Positions 36,040 to 45,550 of a DNA stretch of 51,536 nucleotides are shown one piece after another. The notes under the pieces were generated by a model. It was not told where the DNA came from. It did no database searches and saw nothing but the letters and a program-made list of their open reading frames with translations. The translations under genes and the position numbers were made by a program. This DNA comes from Pectinatus brassicae (lineage in GTDB: Bacteria; Bacillota; Negativicutes; Selenomonadales; Selenomonadaceae). Position 1 is the first letter of the stretch. Each line of letters begins with the position of its first letter. The DNA lies in NCBI RefSeq assembly GCF_014201835.1, contig NZ_JACHFH010000019.1, positions 1 through 51,536 of the forward strand, written 5' to 3'.

Positions 36040-36939
36040 TTACCTAGAGAAAATTAAACGCTGTAAGAAATAACGCCAGCCTCGCTTAACTTTCACACTT
36101 CCACCATTTAAAATTGATTCTGCTATTTTTGTTATGCATCTTGCAGCAGCAGTATCTGGATAGGATAGCAAAAGTGGTATTTGTTTTTTTATAGCATTAA
36201 CCATATTGCGGTCATCATATATAAGTCCGAGTCTTATTAAATTTATATCCAAAAATTTTCTAGCAGTCGCAATTAATTTTGAACTTACTTCATATCCTTC
36301 GTTTTCATCATAAACCTTATTTACAATTAATTTTACACTGGTGGCTGCTGCATGCGCTTTATATGCCTTTATTACTGCATAAGCATCCGTTAACGACGTT
36401 GGTTCAGGTGTTGTCAGCAAGAATATTTCATCAGATGCTATTAAAAAATCAAGGACATTGCGTCCTATTCCCGCCCCTGTATCTATTAATATTATATCAG
36501 CAATATTTTCACAGTCATATAGCTTATTTAACAAGTATTCGCGTTGTGCTGGTGAAAGATCTGATAATTGTTCAAAACCCGACCCACCGGAAATATATTT
36601 TATGCCTTCGGGACCATCTAAAATGATTTCTGAAAGTGATATATCATCAGACAATAAATTCATCATCGTATATTTAGATGAGCAGCCTAGTATGACTTCT
36701 ACATTTGCCAGTCCTAAATCAGCATCAATAACAAGTACTTTTTTGCCTAATTTCGCAAGGGCAATTGCAAGATTAACCGTAAAATTTGTCTTACCTACAC
36801 CACCCTTACCACTTGTTACTGCAATAGTATGTGCTCCAAAGCGATTACTATTGCGGATGAGCGGTGTATCAATAATTTCTTTATTTAAAATTTTCTTGTG
36901 CTCGATTAATTCTCTTAATTTAGCGGCTTGATCATTCAT
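36040..36939 (-). CDS. flhG: MinD/ParA-type ATPase FlhG (YlxH)
   Basis: A 299-residue ATPase that controls flagellar number and placement with FlhF. Deviant Walker A SGKGGVGKTN (44-51), the DADLGLANVEVILG segment and LIDTGAGIGRNV are typical. A short activation helix (TPLIRN region) precedes the P-loop. The last part contains an amphipathic helix that probably binds the membrane (WRYFLQRLIF). It starts six bases after flhF. Confidence 0.93.
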   Translation of the reverse strand: MNDQAAKLRELIEHKKILNKEIIDTPLIRNSNRFGAHTIAVTSGKGGVGKTNFTVNLAIALAKLGKKVLVIDADLGLANVEVILGCSSKYTMMNLLSDDISLSEIILDGPEGIKYISGGSGFEQLSDLSPAQREYLLNKLYDCENIADIILIDTGAGIGRNVLDFLIASDEIFLLTTPEPTSLTDAYAVIKAYKAHAAATSVKLIVNKVYDENEGYEVSSKLIATARKFLDINLIRLGLIYDDRNMVNAIKKQIPLLLSYPDTAAARCITKIAESILNGGSVKVKRGWRYFLQRLIFSR

Positions 36940-36944
36940 ATCAA

Positions 36945-38237
36945 TTACCTCAACAAAAGCTCAGCTAAATTTTCTGCCTGTGCCGGAAAAATATCATCAG
37001 GGACACTTTGTCCATTGGTAAAATATGACAATATTATGGGATATTTTACCAATAAATTTAGTATCATTCCCACACTGGCAGTCTCATCTGTCTTAGTAAA
37101 AATCACCTTATCAGGTGCACACAAAGAAAATTTTCTTATTATATCTATTACGTCCTTATATTTCGTGGTAGCACTCAACACAAGATGTTTTTCAATACTA
37201 TCATCAACTGCCAATAAATCATGCAGTTCCATCAGCTGATAATCATTATGCTGACTACGCCCAGCAGTATCAATCAATATCAATTGTTTATCTTTATGCT
37301 TAATTATTTTCTCTTTAAGTTCTGCTGGTGAATAAACAATCTCTAAAGGCAGCCCAATGATATCTGAGTATGTTTTTAATTGATCTACAGCAGATATTCT
37401 ATATGTATCGGCTGTTATAAGTACCGCCTGCAGTCCCTGTTCTAAAACAAAGCGTGAGGCAATTTTGGCTAAAGTTGTAGTTTTTCCTACACCAGTAGCC
37501 CCAATAAGTGCTACTATTTTACTTTTTCCCTTAGCCATTTCTATTCCAGCATTACCCATATGGCTATTCAAATACTTAAGCAGCATTGATTGAGCCTGCG
37601 CAGAATCTTTGCTAATAAAGGCTTCTGCTGTATCGGCTAAAATATCATTGATTATCTCTTCATTTACTTCCTGTTCTATTAATGCATCCTTTAAGGAAAT
37701 ATCTTCATCGCCATTATCAGCTGATTTTCTGTGTAATGCCTTATCAAGCATGCTTTTCATCTGCAATAATTCCTGCTGAAGCTGCGCTATTTTTTCCTGC
37801 TGTTTATGCTCGTTTAAATTATCATCAGTGCTATTTACAGCTGCTCCCTGACCTTCAGTCACTTGGGTCGTGTCCATATTATATACTGGCATTTGTACCG
37901 CTGAAAATTCTTCCTGCTTTGGCCTACTGGCGTAATTTTGCAAAACCTGTTTTGGCAATACCGTTTGTACATTTTCCAAAACAGGGGACATTTTAGTAGT
38001 ATTTTCCGCTGTTTGAGAAATTTTTTTATTACTTATTTTTACTTGCGGCAAAATAGGGGCTGCTGGACGATCTTCAATAGCCGCTGTTACTTCTACCACC
38101 TGTTTACCGCCATAACCAAAAATACCACCAGTAGTGTATTTCTTTGTGTGTAAAATGACCGCATCAGGGCCTAATTCCAATCTTACTTTGTCCATTGCTG
38201 CTTTAGCATCGCGTTCTTTAAATACTTTAATCTGCAA
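36945..38237 (-). CDS. flhF: Flagellar GTPase FlhF
   Basis: A 430-residue SRP-type GTPase for flagellar placement. The N-terminal basic part (1-60; MQIKVFKERDAKAAMDKV) is followed by a long variable linker (about 60-180), then the NG domain with P-loop GATGVGKTTTLAKI (246-259), DTYRISAVDQLKTY and DTAGRSQHN. The start codon is TTG at 38237, directly after the flhA stop, so expression probably depends on translational coupling. Confidence 0.94.
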   Translation of the reverse strand: MQIKVFKERDAKAAMDKVRLELGPDAVILHTKKYTTGGIFGYGGKQVVEVTAAIEDRPAAPILPQVKISNKKISQTAENTTKMSPVLENVQTVLPKQVLQNYASRPKQEEFSAVQMPVYNMDTTQVTEGQGAAVNSTDDNLNEHKQQEKIAQLQQELLQMKSMLDKALHRKSADNGDEDISLKDALIEQEVNEEIINDILADTAEAFISKDSAQAQSMLLKYLNSHMGNAGIEMAKGKSKIVALIGATGVGKTTTLAKIASRFVLEQGLQAVLITADTYRISAVDQLKTYSDIIGLPLEIVYSPAELKEKIIKHKDKQLILIDTAGRSQHNDYQLMELHDLLAVDDSIEKHLVLSATTKYKDVIDIIRKFSLCAPDKVIFTKTDETASVGMILNLLVKYPIILSYFTNGQSVPDDIFPAQAENLAELLLR

Positions 38238-40307
38238 TTATAGTTTCACCACCCCAAGGATCTGTATTTCCACGCTTGGTTCTATTTCTGCCTGTGATAA
38301 GACAATTACTCCTGATATAGAGCGTTCCAATAAGTTGCGGAAATAAAATCTTATAGCAGGCCCTGTCAAAATAATAGGCTGATAGCCCATATTTGTCAAC
38401 TCTTGTAGTACTTTGTTCACTTCTACAATCATTTTTTTTGTAGTAGCTGGATCAAGATTGATATATGAACCACGTTCAGTACGCTGTATTGCCGCCGCTA
38501 CCTTGTTTTCAATATCAGGTGATAACGAAATGCACGGCAATACATTATTTTGTATATATTGATTTGTGATTTGGCGGGATAATGCATGCCGCACATATTC
38601 CGTCAAAATATCAACATCTTTTGTTATTCTGGCATAATCTGACAAGACTTCCAAAATCGTAGCCATGTCACGGATAGAAACACGTTCATGCAGTAAATTA
38701 GCCAAAACTTTTTGTATTTCGCCCACTGCTAAAATATCAGGTATAAGTTCTTCCACCACAGATGGACTTGTTTTCTTAATATTGTCAATAAGATTTTGTG
38801 TTTCCTGTCGTCCAAGTATTTCATCAGCATGTTTCTTTATTTCCTCGGTCAAATGCGTTGCCAAAACCGAAACAGCATCAACTACAGTATAGCCATTAAG
38901 CTCAGCTTGTTCACGCTGTGTCTCGCTTACCCAAATGGCAGGCAATCCAAATGCCGGCTCAACTGTTTCTATCCCTTCTATTTCTTCTACGACAGCCCCA
39001 GCATTCATTGCTAAATAATGATCAAGTAATAATTCGCCTTTAGCAATTTCAATTCCTTTTAATTTTATAATATAGGCATTGGGCTTAATCTGAATGTTAT
39101 CGCGTATTCTAATAGTAGGAACTACTAAACCTAGTTCCAAAGCGCATTGACGTCTAATCATGACAATACGTTCCAATAAATCGCCGCCTTGCCCCGTGTC
39201 AACAAGTGGAATAAGGCTATAGCCTATTTCCAATTCCATCGGATCAACCTGCAGCAAGGATATTACATTTTCCGGCTTCTTTATATCTTCCTTATCTTTT
39301 TCATGTTTTTTGACTTCGTCAGTAACCATAGCTGCTTCTTCTGATTTATGCAGACTATAACCAATAACAAGCGCAATTATTGCCAAAATGCTAAAGGGCA
39401 CACCTGGCAGTCCCGGAACGATACCCAAGAAGAACAATACTGCTGAAGCAATAAAAAATATTCTTGGATTTCTGAATAACTGACTGGTTAAATCATGTCC
39501 TAAATTGGTATTCGATGCTGCCCTGGTTACAATAATACCTGTTGCTGTAGAAATCATCAGTGCTGGTATCTGATTTACAAGGCCTTCACCTACGGTAAGC
39601 AGTGTATATTGCTGTAATGATTGTGTAATGCTTAAATTACGCTGTGCCATTCCAATTATAAAACCACCAAATATGTTGATTATGATAATTATAATCGCAG
39701 CAATAGCATCCCCTTTAACAAACTTACTGGCACCATCCATCGCACCGTAAAAATCAGCCTCATGCTGAATTTTTTCACGGCGTTTTCTAGCCTCTGTATC
39801 ATTAATTGCCCCTTGATTTAAATCGGCATCAATTGCCATCTGTTTACCGGGCATAGCATCTAACGTAAAACGAGCAGAAACTTCAGCTACACGTTCTGCC
39901 CCTTTCGTTATAACAACAAACTGTATAATTATCAAAATTACGAAAACAATAAAACCAACTATTGGATTACCCCCGACAACGAAATTACCAAATGCTGTTA
40001 TAAGTTCTCCCGCATAGCCATCCAGTAAAATTAGTCGTGTTGACGACACATTAAGTGCCAAACGAAATAATGTAGTTATTAACAATAATGATGGGAATAC
40101 AGAAAAATCCAATGGCTCTACATTGTAAATAGTTACCATAACAATAGTCAATGCCAAGGTGATATTAAGGCATAACAACAAATCCAATAAAAATGTAGGC
40201 AAAGGTATTATCATCATAATAACTATTGTAACAATAGCCAATGCGATACCAACATCACTATACTTATTTATAAAATTTCTTGCCGTAGAAGCTGAAGGCG
40301 TCGCCAT
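38238..40307 (-). CDS. flhA: Flagellar export gate protein FlhA
   Basis: A 689-residue inner-membrane component of the type III flagellar export gate. An N-terminal part with about eight transmembrane helices (about 15-310) contains the FHIPEP-region motifs (MPGKQMAIDADLNQGAI, EADFYGAMDGASKFVKGDAI), and a cytoplasmic nonamer-forming domain (about 340-689) follows. AAGGAG precedes the ATG. The gene ends immediately before the TTG of flhF. Confidence 0.97.
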   Translation of the reverse strand: MATPSASTARNFINKYSDVGIALAIVTIVIMMIIPLPTFLLDLLLCLNITLALTIVMVTIYNVEPLDFSVFPSLLLITTLFRLALNVSSTRLILLDGYAGELITAFGNFVVGGNPIVGFIVFVILIIIQFVVITKGAERVAEVSARFTLDAMPGKQMAIDADLNQGAINDTEARKRREKIQHEADFYGAMDGASKFVKGDAIAAIIIIIINIFGGFIIGMAQRNLSITQSLQQYTLLTVGEGLVNQIPALMISTATGIIVTRAASNTNLGHDLTSQLFRNPRIFFIASAVLFFLGIVPGLPGVPFSILAIIALVIGYSLHKSEEAAMVTDEVKKHEKDKEDIKKPENVISLLQVDPMELEIGYSLIPLVDTGQGGDLLERIVMIRRQCALELGLVVPTIRIRDNIQIKPNAYIIKLKGIEIAKGELLLDHYLAMNAGAVVEEIEGIETVEPAFGLPAIWVSETQREQAELNGYTVVDAVSVLATHLTEEIKKHADEILGRQETQNLIDNIKKTSPSVVEELIPDILAVGEIQKVLANLLHERVSIRDMATILEVLSDYARITKDVDILTEYVRHALSRQITNQYIQNNVLPCISLSPDIENKVAAAIQRTERGSYINLDPATTKKMIVEVNKVLQELTNMGYQPIILTGPAIRFYFRNLLERSISGVIVLSQAEIEPSVEIQILGVVKL

Positions 40308-40355
40308 AATTTTATACTACTCCTTAAAACTATTTTCTCAAATAGCTATTATTTA

Positions 40356-41486
40356 TCATGCTAATTTTTTATGTTTTAAACGATAGACATAGGCTAGTAC
40401 TTCAGCTACCGCTTTATACAGTTCCTGCGGAACAACATCGCCTATCTCAGTTGATAAATATAAAGCCCGTGCCAATGGTTTATTTTCCACTATAACCACT
40501 TTAGCTTCACGGGCTATTTCCTTTATTCGTTTAGCAACCAAATCCTGACCTTTAGCAACTATAACAGGTGCAGTCATCCCCTGTTCATATTTTAACGCAA
40601 CAGCAAAATGAGTTGGATTAGTAACTATAACATCAGCATGCGGAACTTCCTGCATCATACGCTGCATCGACATCTGTTTTTGCTTTTGCTTTATTTTCCC
40701 CTTTATTTGCGGATCCCCTTCGCTTTGCTTAAATTCATCCTTAATATCCTGCTTGCTCATTTTTAAATCCTGTTTATGCTGCCATTTTTGGAACATAAAG
40801 TCAATCGTTCCTAATACCAATAAAACTGCACAAATTTCAAAGGCTAGGCGAAAGATAACATCTGTTATTGTCACCAATGCCATCTGTAAATCCATAAAGA
40901 TAATTTTAGGCATCTGAATAACCTGATCAATAATATACAGATAAACAAAATACCCTACAATTAATATTTTTGCTAATGATTTAAATAATTCCATTAATGA
41001 ACGCTTGGAGAAAATACGTCCCATCCCCGTAATAGGATTAAGTCTGTTTAAATTAAACGATAGTGGTTCCATTGTAAAGATAAAACCAACCTGATAATAG
41101 TTCAAAGCCAATCCCGCCAATAATACCGCAAACATAATCGGTAAAAGTGATTTTGCTAAGACAATTACTACGCTTAGTACCAACTGCCAAACAAATTCCA
41201 CATCAATTGAAGTAGGAAAACTCGTAAACACCTTAGCCATAAAATGACTTATCTCATCATACATATAGCTTCCATATCCCCATAGAGAGAAAAAACCTAT
41301 TAATATTACAATTGATGCCGACAAATCCTGACTTTTTGCAGTCTGCCCTTTTTGTTGGGCGTCACTCATTCTTTTGGCTGTTGGATCTTCTGTCTTTTCA
41401 CCAGCAAACAATTGCAAGTCAAAAGAAATATCTGCAATATCAATATATGGCTTGCAGCATAACGGTAATATTTTTATATATTTCAT
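40356..41486 (-). CDS. flhB: Flagellar export substrate-specificity switch FlhB
   Basis: A 376-residue export-gate protein with four transmembrane helices (about 55-220) and a cytoplasmic domain with the self-cleaving motif NPTH (TNPTHFAVALKYEQG). FliK normally triggers the switch from hook to filament export through this domain. The family N-terminus FDLQLFAGEKTE begins at residue 22. The ATG at 41486 overlaps fliR by 47 bases; a shorter start cannot be excluded, because the N-terminal 20 residues are not family-like. Confidence 0.94.
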   Translation of the reverse strand: MKYIKILPLCCKPYIDIADISFDLQLFAGEKTEDPTAKRMSDAQQKGQTAKSQDLSASIVILIGFFSLWGYGSYMYDEISHFMAKVFTSFPTSIDVEFVWQLVLSVVIVLAKSLLPIMFAVLLAGLALNYYQVGFIFTMEPLSFNLNRLNPITGMGRIFSKRSLMELFKSLAKILIVGYFVYLYIIDQVIQMPKIIFMDLQMALVTITDVIFRLAFEICAVLLVLGTIDFMFQKWQHKQDLKMSKQDIKDEFKQSEGDPQIKGKIKQKQKQMSMQRMMQEVPHADVIVTNPTHFAVALKYEQGMTAPVIVAKGQDLVAKRIKEIAREAKVVIVENKPLARALYLSTEIGDVVPQELYKAVAEVLAYVYRLKHKKLA

Positions 41487-42222
41487 TAAATGTCACATCC
41501 AAAAAAACTAAATAAAATGGCAGCATCATGCCAATAACAAATAATCCCAATACTATCTGCACCGGTATTCCCACAACAAAAATGTTCATCTGCGGCATTG
41601 TTCTTGCTAAAACACCCAATCCTACATTTGTCAATAATATAGCAAATAAAACTGGCAATGCCAATTTCAGACCTGTAACAAAAATATGTCCTGTCATATT
41701 GACTATAAGCATGACAATTCCGCCATCAAAATGGGCCGTAAGTGGTGCTATAGTTGAAAAGCTTTCTGCCAAAGCAGAAATTAATATATAATGCCCATTT
41801 GTAATTAGAAATACAAGAATACATATATTGTACAAAAAACTTCCCATCAGCGGTGAAGTCTGTCTTAAAGTTGGGTCCATAACATTTACCATAGCAAAAC
41901 CGATCTGCATATCAATCAGCTGTCCACCAAGATTAATCGCCGACAAAATTACAAAAGCCGTAAAACCTATCAACCAGCCTACCAATATTTCAATTAAAAT
42001 CGCCATGGTATATGCTGGCAAAGTATTAGGCAAAACTAATGTTCCCTGGGCATCAACGACAGGAAACAGAACAATTGTTAAAAAAAACACGGCACTTGCC
42101 TTTATCTGCATTGGTATTGTTTCACTAGCAAAAAATGGTGCTACTAAAAAAACACCACTTGTTCGCGCCAAAATTAAAAGAAAAACCCCTATATGACTTT
42201 GCAATATATTAAATAAATCCAA
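41440..42222 (-). CDS. fliR: Flagellar export protein FliR
   Basis: A 260-residue membrane protein of the export gate with about six to seven transmembrane helices (ARTSGVFLVAPFFAS; GWLIGFTAFVILSAINLGGQ, LARTMPQMNIFVVGIPVQ). The only suitable start is TTG at 42222, because a stop codon lies in frame just upstream. A hairpin at 42237-42257 lies before it. The end overlaps flhB. Confidence 0.94.
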   Translation of the reverse strand: MDLFNILQSHIGVFLLILARTSGVFLVAPFFASETIPMQIKASAVFFLTIVLFPVVDAQGTLVLPNTLPAYTMAILIEILVGWLIGFTAFVILSAINLGGQLIDMQIGFAMVNVMDPTLRQTSPLMGSFLYNICILVFLITNGHYILISALAESFSTIAPLTAHFDGGIVMLIVNMTGHIFVTGLKLALPVLFAILLTNVGLGVLARTMPQMNIFVVGIPVQIVLGLFVIGMMLPFYLVFLDVTFNEIYKNITVMLQAIY

Positions 42223-42236
42223 GATGCAAAACTGCT

Positions 42237-42257
42237 ATATTCATATATTATGAATAT
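42237..42257 (-). other. Short hairpin between fliQ and fliR
   Basis: ATATTCATA (42237-42245) and TATGAATAT (42249-42257) form a 9-bp perfect stem with a 3-nt loop, 15 bases before the weak TTG start of fliR. It may influence translation of fliR; AT-rich composition makes the stem weak. Confidence 0.3.
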
Positions 42258-42284
42258 CTGGCTTTTCCTTTCCTAAAATAAATA

Positions 42285-42554
42285 CTAACCAATATAATTA
42301 GGTAAATTAATGAAAATCCGTGCCATATAGTCAACCATCATCGTAAGCATCCATGGCCCAAAAATAAGTATGGCTACAAACACGGCAATTATTTTAGGAA
42401 TAAAGGCCAAAGTCTGTTCTTGAATAGAGGTTGTTGCCTGAAAAACACTTACTAACAGACCAACTGCCAATCCCAGCCCCAGCATCGGTGCTGATATCAT
42501 CAACACCATAAGCAGGGCGTTTTGTCCTAAATTAATTACTGTATCACCGGACAT
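42285..42554 (-). CDS. fliQ: Flagellar export protein FliQ
   Basis: An 89-residue protein with two transmembrane helices. LMVLMISAPMLGLGLAVGLL and VFQATTSIQEQTLAFIPKI are the family signature. AGGAGG precedes the ATG at 42554. It lies between fliP and fliR, as in all related clusters. Confidence 0.96.
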   Translation of the reverse strand: MSGDTVINLGQNALLMVLMISAPMLGLGLAVGLLVSVFQATTSIQEQTLAFIPKIIAVFVAILIFGPWMLTMMVDYMARIFINLPNYIG

Positions 42555-42564
42555 ATTATTCCTC

Positions 42565-43338
42565 CTATTTAAAACTATGGATAAGAGAACTTATCAGTAA
42601 ATGCCAGCCATCCACCATTACAAATAAGAGTATCTTAAATGGCAATGAAATCATCGTTGGTGGCAGCATCATCATCCCCATTGACATCAACGTACTGGCT
42701 ACAACCATATCAATAACAATAAATGGTATATAAATCATAAACCCTATCTGAAATGCTGTTTTTAATTCACTAATTATAAAAGCTGGTATTAATGTGAAAA
42801 TTGATACATCATCTTGGGTTTGTGGTCGTTTAGCCTGTGATAAATTCACAAATAACGCAATATCTGACTCTCTGGTTTGCTTGAACATAAATTCCCGCAT
42901 TGGTTCAGCTACTTTGTTTAACGCTTCTGTTTGTGATATTTGCCCGGCTAAATAAGGCTGTAGCCCATTTTGATTAGCTTGCGACCAATATGGCGACATA
43001 ATATAAAATGTCAAAAACATTGCTAGACCAATAATAACCTGCGTTGGTGGTGCATTTTGCAAAGAAAGCGCCTGTTTTAAAAATGATAAAACAACTACGA
43101 TGCGCACAAATGCTGTTGTCATTATTAATATGGCTGGTGCCAAGGACAAAATTGTCAGCATTGCCATTATCTGCAATGTATTTGCTACATCCTGGGGATT
43201 ATTAGAATTACCAACACCAATGTTAATATTAGCTGATGGTATTGGAGCCGCTAAGGCATGCATTGGTATAAAACAAAAAACACTTAATAATATTAAAATT
43301 TTAAGGTATTCTTTCAAAGCATGAAAACCTTTCCTCAC
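42565..43338 (-). CDS. fliP: Flagellar export protein FliP
   Basis: A 257-residue export-gate protein with a signal peptide and four transmembrane helices. Motifs are LSLAPAILIMTTAFVRIVVV, FLKQALSLQNAPPTQVIIGL and MGMMMLPPTMISLPFKILLF. The GTG at 43338 overlaps the fliO stop by four bases. An alternative TTG at 43317, preceded by AGGAAAGG, would give a shorter signal peptide and may be the true start. Confidence 0.95.
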   Translation of the reverse strand: MRKGFHALKEYLKILILLSVFCFIPMHALAAPIPSANINIGVGNSNNPQDVANTLQIMAMLTILSLAPAILIMTTAFVRIVVVLSFLKQALSLQNAPPTQVIIGLAMFLTFYIMSPYWSQANQNGLQPYLAGQISQTEALNKVAEPMREFMFKQTRESDIALFVNLSQAKRPQTQDDVSIFTLIPAFIISELKTAFQIGFMIYIPFIVIDMVVASTLMSMGMMMLPPTMISLPFKILLFVMVDGWHLLISSLIHSFK

Positions 43339-43886
43339 TTATGATATTTATTTTTAAAAAGTCCAGGCAATCGCTTGGAGATTTTATCCAAAGAATTAAA
43401 TTGCTGCCCAAAAACGCCGAAAATATCTGTTTCCAGCATTTTGCTGCTGTTTTTGCGCAAATTTTCGATTTCTTCAATATCTGTAATTTCTTTCAATAAT
43501 GAAATATTATTATCAGTAACCCCTAATATTAAAACATGGCTGGCAATTTCCACAATACAAACAGCACGATTAGGGCCAAGAGAAAAATGCGATAATAACG
43601 CCGCATTTTCTGATTTTAATGACGTTTTTGCCAAGCGACCGCCTAAATAATGTGAAACATAATAGGCTAAGCCCACTACAAATAAGAAAATAACCAGCAA
43701 CGTCAATAAATAGCCAAATGTAGCTAACCACGAGGTACCTGTTGGATGTGGATTAGGTGTATTTTGATATTGAGATAAATAGCCGCCAGATGAAGAATCA
43801 CCGGCGGCTAGTACCGTAACTACAGGCATGAAACAAAAAACTATAAAAACAGCCGCAGAAAAGAAAACATATTTATTGTTTTTCAT
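43335..43886 (-). CDS. fliO: Flagellar protein FliO
   Basis: A 183-residue FliO/FliZ-type protein with an N-terminal signal or TM segment (about 8-27), a periplasmic linker, a TM helix (about 52-75; LLTLLVIFLFVVGLAYYVSHYLGG) and a cytoplasmic domain (ISHFSLGPNRAVCIVEIASHVLILGVTD region). FliO helps assemble the FliP ring. It shares one base with the cheY stop. Confidence 0.88.
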   Translation of the reverse strand: MKNNKYVFFSAAVFIVFCFMPVVTVLAAGDSSSGGYLSQYQNTPNPHPTGTSWLATFGYLLTLLVIFLFVVGLAYYVSHYLGGRLAKTSLKSENAALLSHFSLGPNRAVCIVEIASHVLILGVTDNNISLLKEITDIEEIENLRKNSSKMLETDIFGVFGQQFNSLDKISKRLPGLFKNKYHK

Positions 43887-44248
43887 TATCCTACAACTTT
43901 ACGAACAGCCTCTAATACACGTTCTGGCTGAAAAGGCTTTACAATGAAGTCACGCGCTCCGGCCTGAATAGCCTCAATAACCATAGCTTGCTGTCCCATT
44001 GCACTGCACATAATAATTTTAGCATCGGGGTTTGTTTTCTTTATTTCTTTAACTGCCGTTATTCCATCCATTTCCGGCATCGTTATGTCCATTGTAACCA
44101 AGTCTGGCTTTAATTCTTGATATTTAGCTAATGCTACAGCGCCATTTTCAGCTTCCCCTACGATTTCATATCCATTTTTCGATAAAATATCCTTCACCAT
44201 CATACGCATAAATGCCGCATCATCTACTACCAAAACTTTTGTTGCCAT
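43886..44248 (-). CDS. cheY: Chemotaxis response regulator CheY
   Basis: A 120-residue single receiver domain. Phospho-acceptor Asp54 lies in LVTMDITMPEMDG, the acidic pair is VVDDAAFMR, and the Thr/Ser and Lys switch residues are in MCSAMGQQ and FIVKPF. Phospho-CheY binds the switch (FliM, FliY) encoded just upstream. GGAGGAG precedes the ATG. Confidence 0.97.
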   Translation of the reverse strand: MATKVLVVDDAAFMRMMVKDILSKNGYEIVGEAENGAVALAKYQELKPDLVTMDITMPEMDGITAVKEIKKTNPDAKIIMCSAMGQQAMVIEAIQAGARDFIVKPFQPERVLEAVRKVVG

Positions 44249-44299
44249 AATATTTTCTCCTCCACAATATATTATTAAATATAATTTTTTTCTATAAAT

Positions 44300-45550
44300 T
44301 TATTGTAATTTCTTGGCTCGTTCGGCCTGACTTGCTATATCAGTAATACGAACACCAAAATTTTCATCAATTACAACGACTTCGCCTTTGGCTAGCAATC
44401 GGCCATTAACTAATATATCCACAGGTTCACCTGCCAATTTATCAAGTTCTATAACTGAACCACTAGATAAATCCAATATTTCCTTTATGCTTTTTTTCGT
44501 GGAACCAAGTTCCACAGTGACATTTAATGGAACATCTAATATTAGATTAATATTAGCATTATTAACTTCAACAGGTCCCACTGACAGTGGTGTAAATTGT
44601 GCCGGCTGTACTGGCACATTAGATACGATTGCCTGCGAATTTACTGACGGTGACTGCATCGGTACCGCCTGCGGCTGCTGCATGGAAGGCGCTGACTGTG
44701 CAGCTGGCATTTGCTGCTGCATTGGTTGGGCAGCTGGTTCCGGTGCCGAAGGTGCTGGCTGTGATTCAGCTGGCATCGACACTTTTTCTACTGCCGCTGC
44801 TGTTGCTGTAGTCAAGCTTTCTACCAATTCCCGTGATACCGTGAGCGGTAGAATCTGCATTATTTCACTATCAATAATGCCCTCAACTTCCATTTTAAAG
44901 GAAATTTTTATAATTGGTTCATTATTTCCCCATAAATCAGTTATTATATCAGCAGTAGCCATATCTACTACTTGAATTTGTGGTGGAGAAATATCAATTT
45001 TTTTGTTAAATATTTGTGATAATGAAGTAGACACCGAACCCATCATTTGGTTCATTGCTTCACTTACAGCGCTTTTACGTATTTCATCAAGCTCGCTGTT
45101 CTCAATATTAGTACCATCGCCACCCATCATCAAATCAGCAATTATTGCTGCATCAGCTGCTTGAATGGCAAGTACATTATTACCATCAATGCCCGCTGTA
45201 TAGCCAACACCAACGATAAGATATGGCATTGGATAATGGGTTTTTATATCCGCCATGGTCTCCAGACTAACATTAGGGGTAGTTATTGATACCTTATGGC
45301 CTAAAAGCAATGATAGTGTCGTTGCGGCACTTCCCATTGATATATTGCCAATTTCCCCCAGTGTATCTTTTTCTATATCTGTAAGAACAACATCGCTGCT
45401 TTGAGCAGCTGTTGCTGAAGTTTCTGCCGGTTCTGCTACATCTACTGCGGTTTCCTCTTCTGTAGTTGGAGTACTAGCTTCTGATGCATTAGAATCAATA
45501 CCCTTGGTTAAAGCATCGATTTCTTCCTGCGAAAGCATTCCATCAGCCAT
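44300..45550 (-). CDS. fliY: Flagellar switch protein FliY (CheC-like + FliN)
   Basis: A 416-residue switch protein. An N-terminal peptide MLSQEEIDALTKG binds CheY-P; a CheC-like phosphatase domain (about 55-245) keeps both active sites (D-xxx-E-xx-N in KDTLGEIGN and S-xxx-E-xx-N in SAVSEAMN); a Pro/Gln/Met-rich linker of about 70 residues (PMQQQMPAAQ region) follows; and a FliN/SpoA domain forms the last 80 residues (LDVPLNVTVELGSTKKSIKE). The start is the ATG at 45550 with GGAGG nine bases before it, overlapping fliM by eight bases. CheC and FliY together give two CheY-P phosphatases. Confidence 0.94.
   Translation of the reverse strand: MADGMLSQEEIDALTKGIDSNASEASTPTTEEETAVDVAEPAETSATAAQSSDVVLTDIEKDTLGEIGNISMGSAATTLSLLLGHKVSITTPNVSLETMADIKTHYPMPYLIVGVGYTAGIDGNNVLAIQAADAAIIADLMMGGDGTNIENSELDEIRKSAVSEAMNQMMGSVSTSLSQIFNKKIDISPPQIQVVDMATADIITDLWGNNEPIIKISFKMEVEGIIDSEIMQILPLTVSRELVESLTTATAAAVEKVSMPAESQPAPSAPEPAAQPMQQQMPAAQSAPSMQQPQAVPMQSPSVNSQAIVSNVPVQPAQFTPLSVGPVEVNNANINLILDVPLNVTVELGSTKKSIKEILDLSSGSVIELDKLAGEPVDILVNGRLLAKGEVVVIDENFGVRITDIASQAERAKKLQ

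Noticed and set aside
44388-44975. Plus-strand Cys-rich ORF opposite fliY
   Set aside because: The Cys and Gly come from reading the Pro/Gln linker codons on the other strand; fliY is a complete known gene there.
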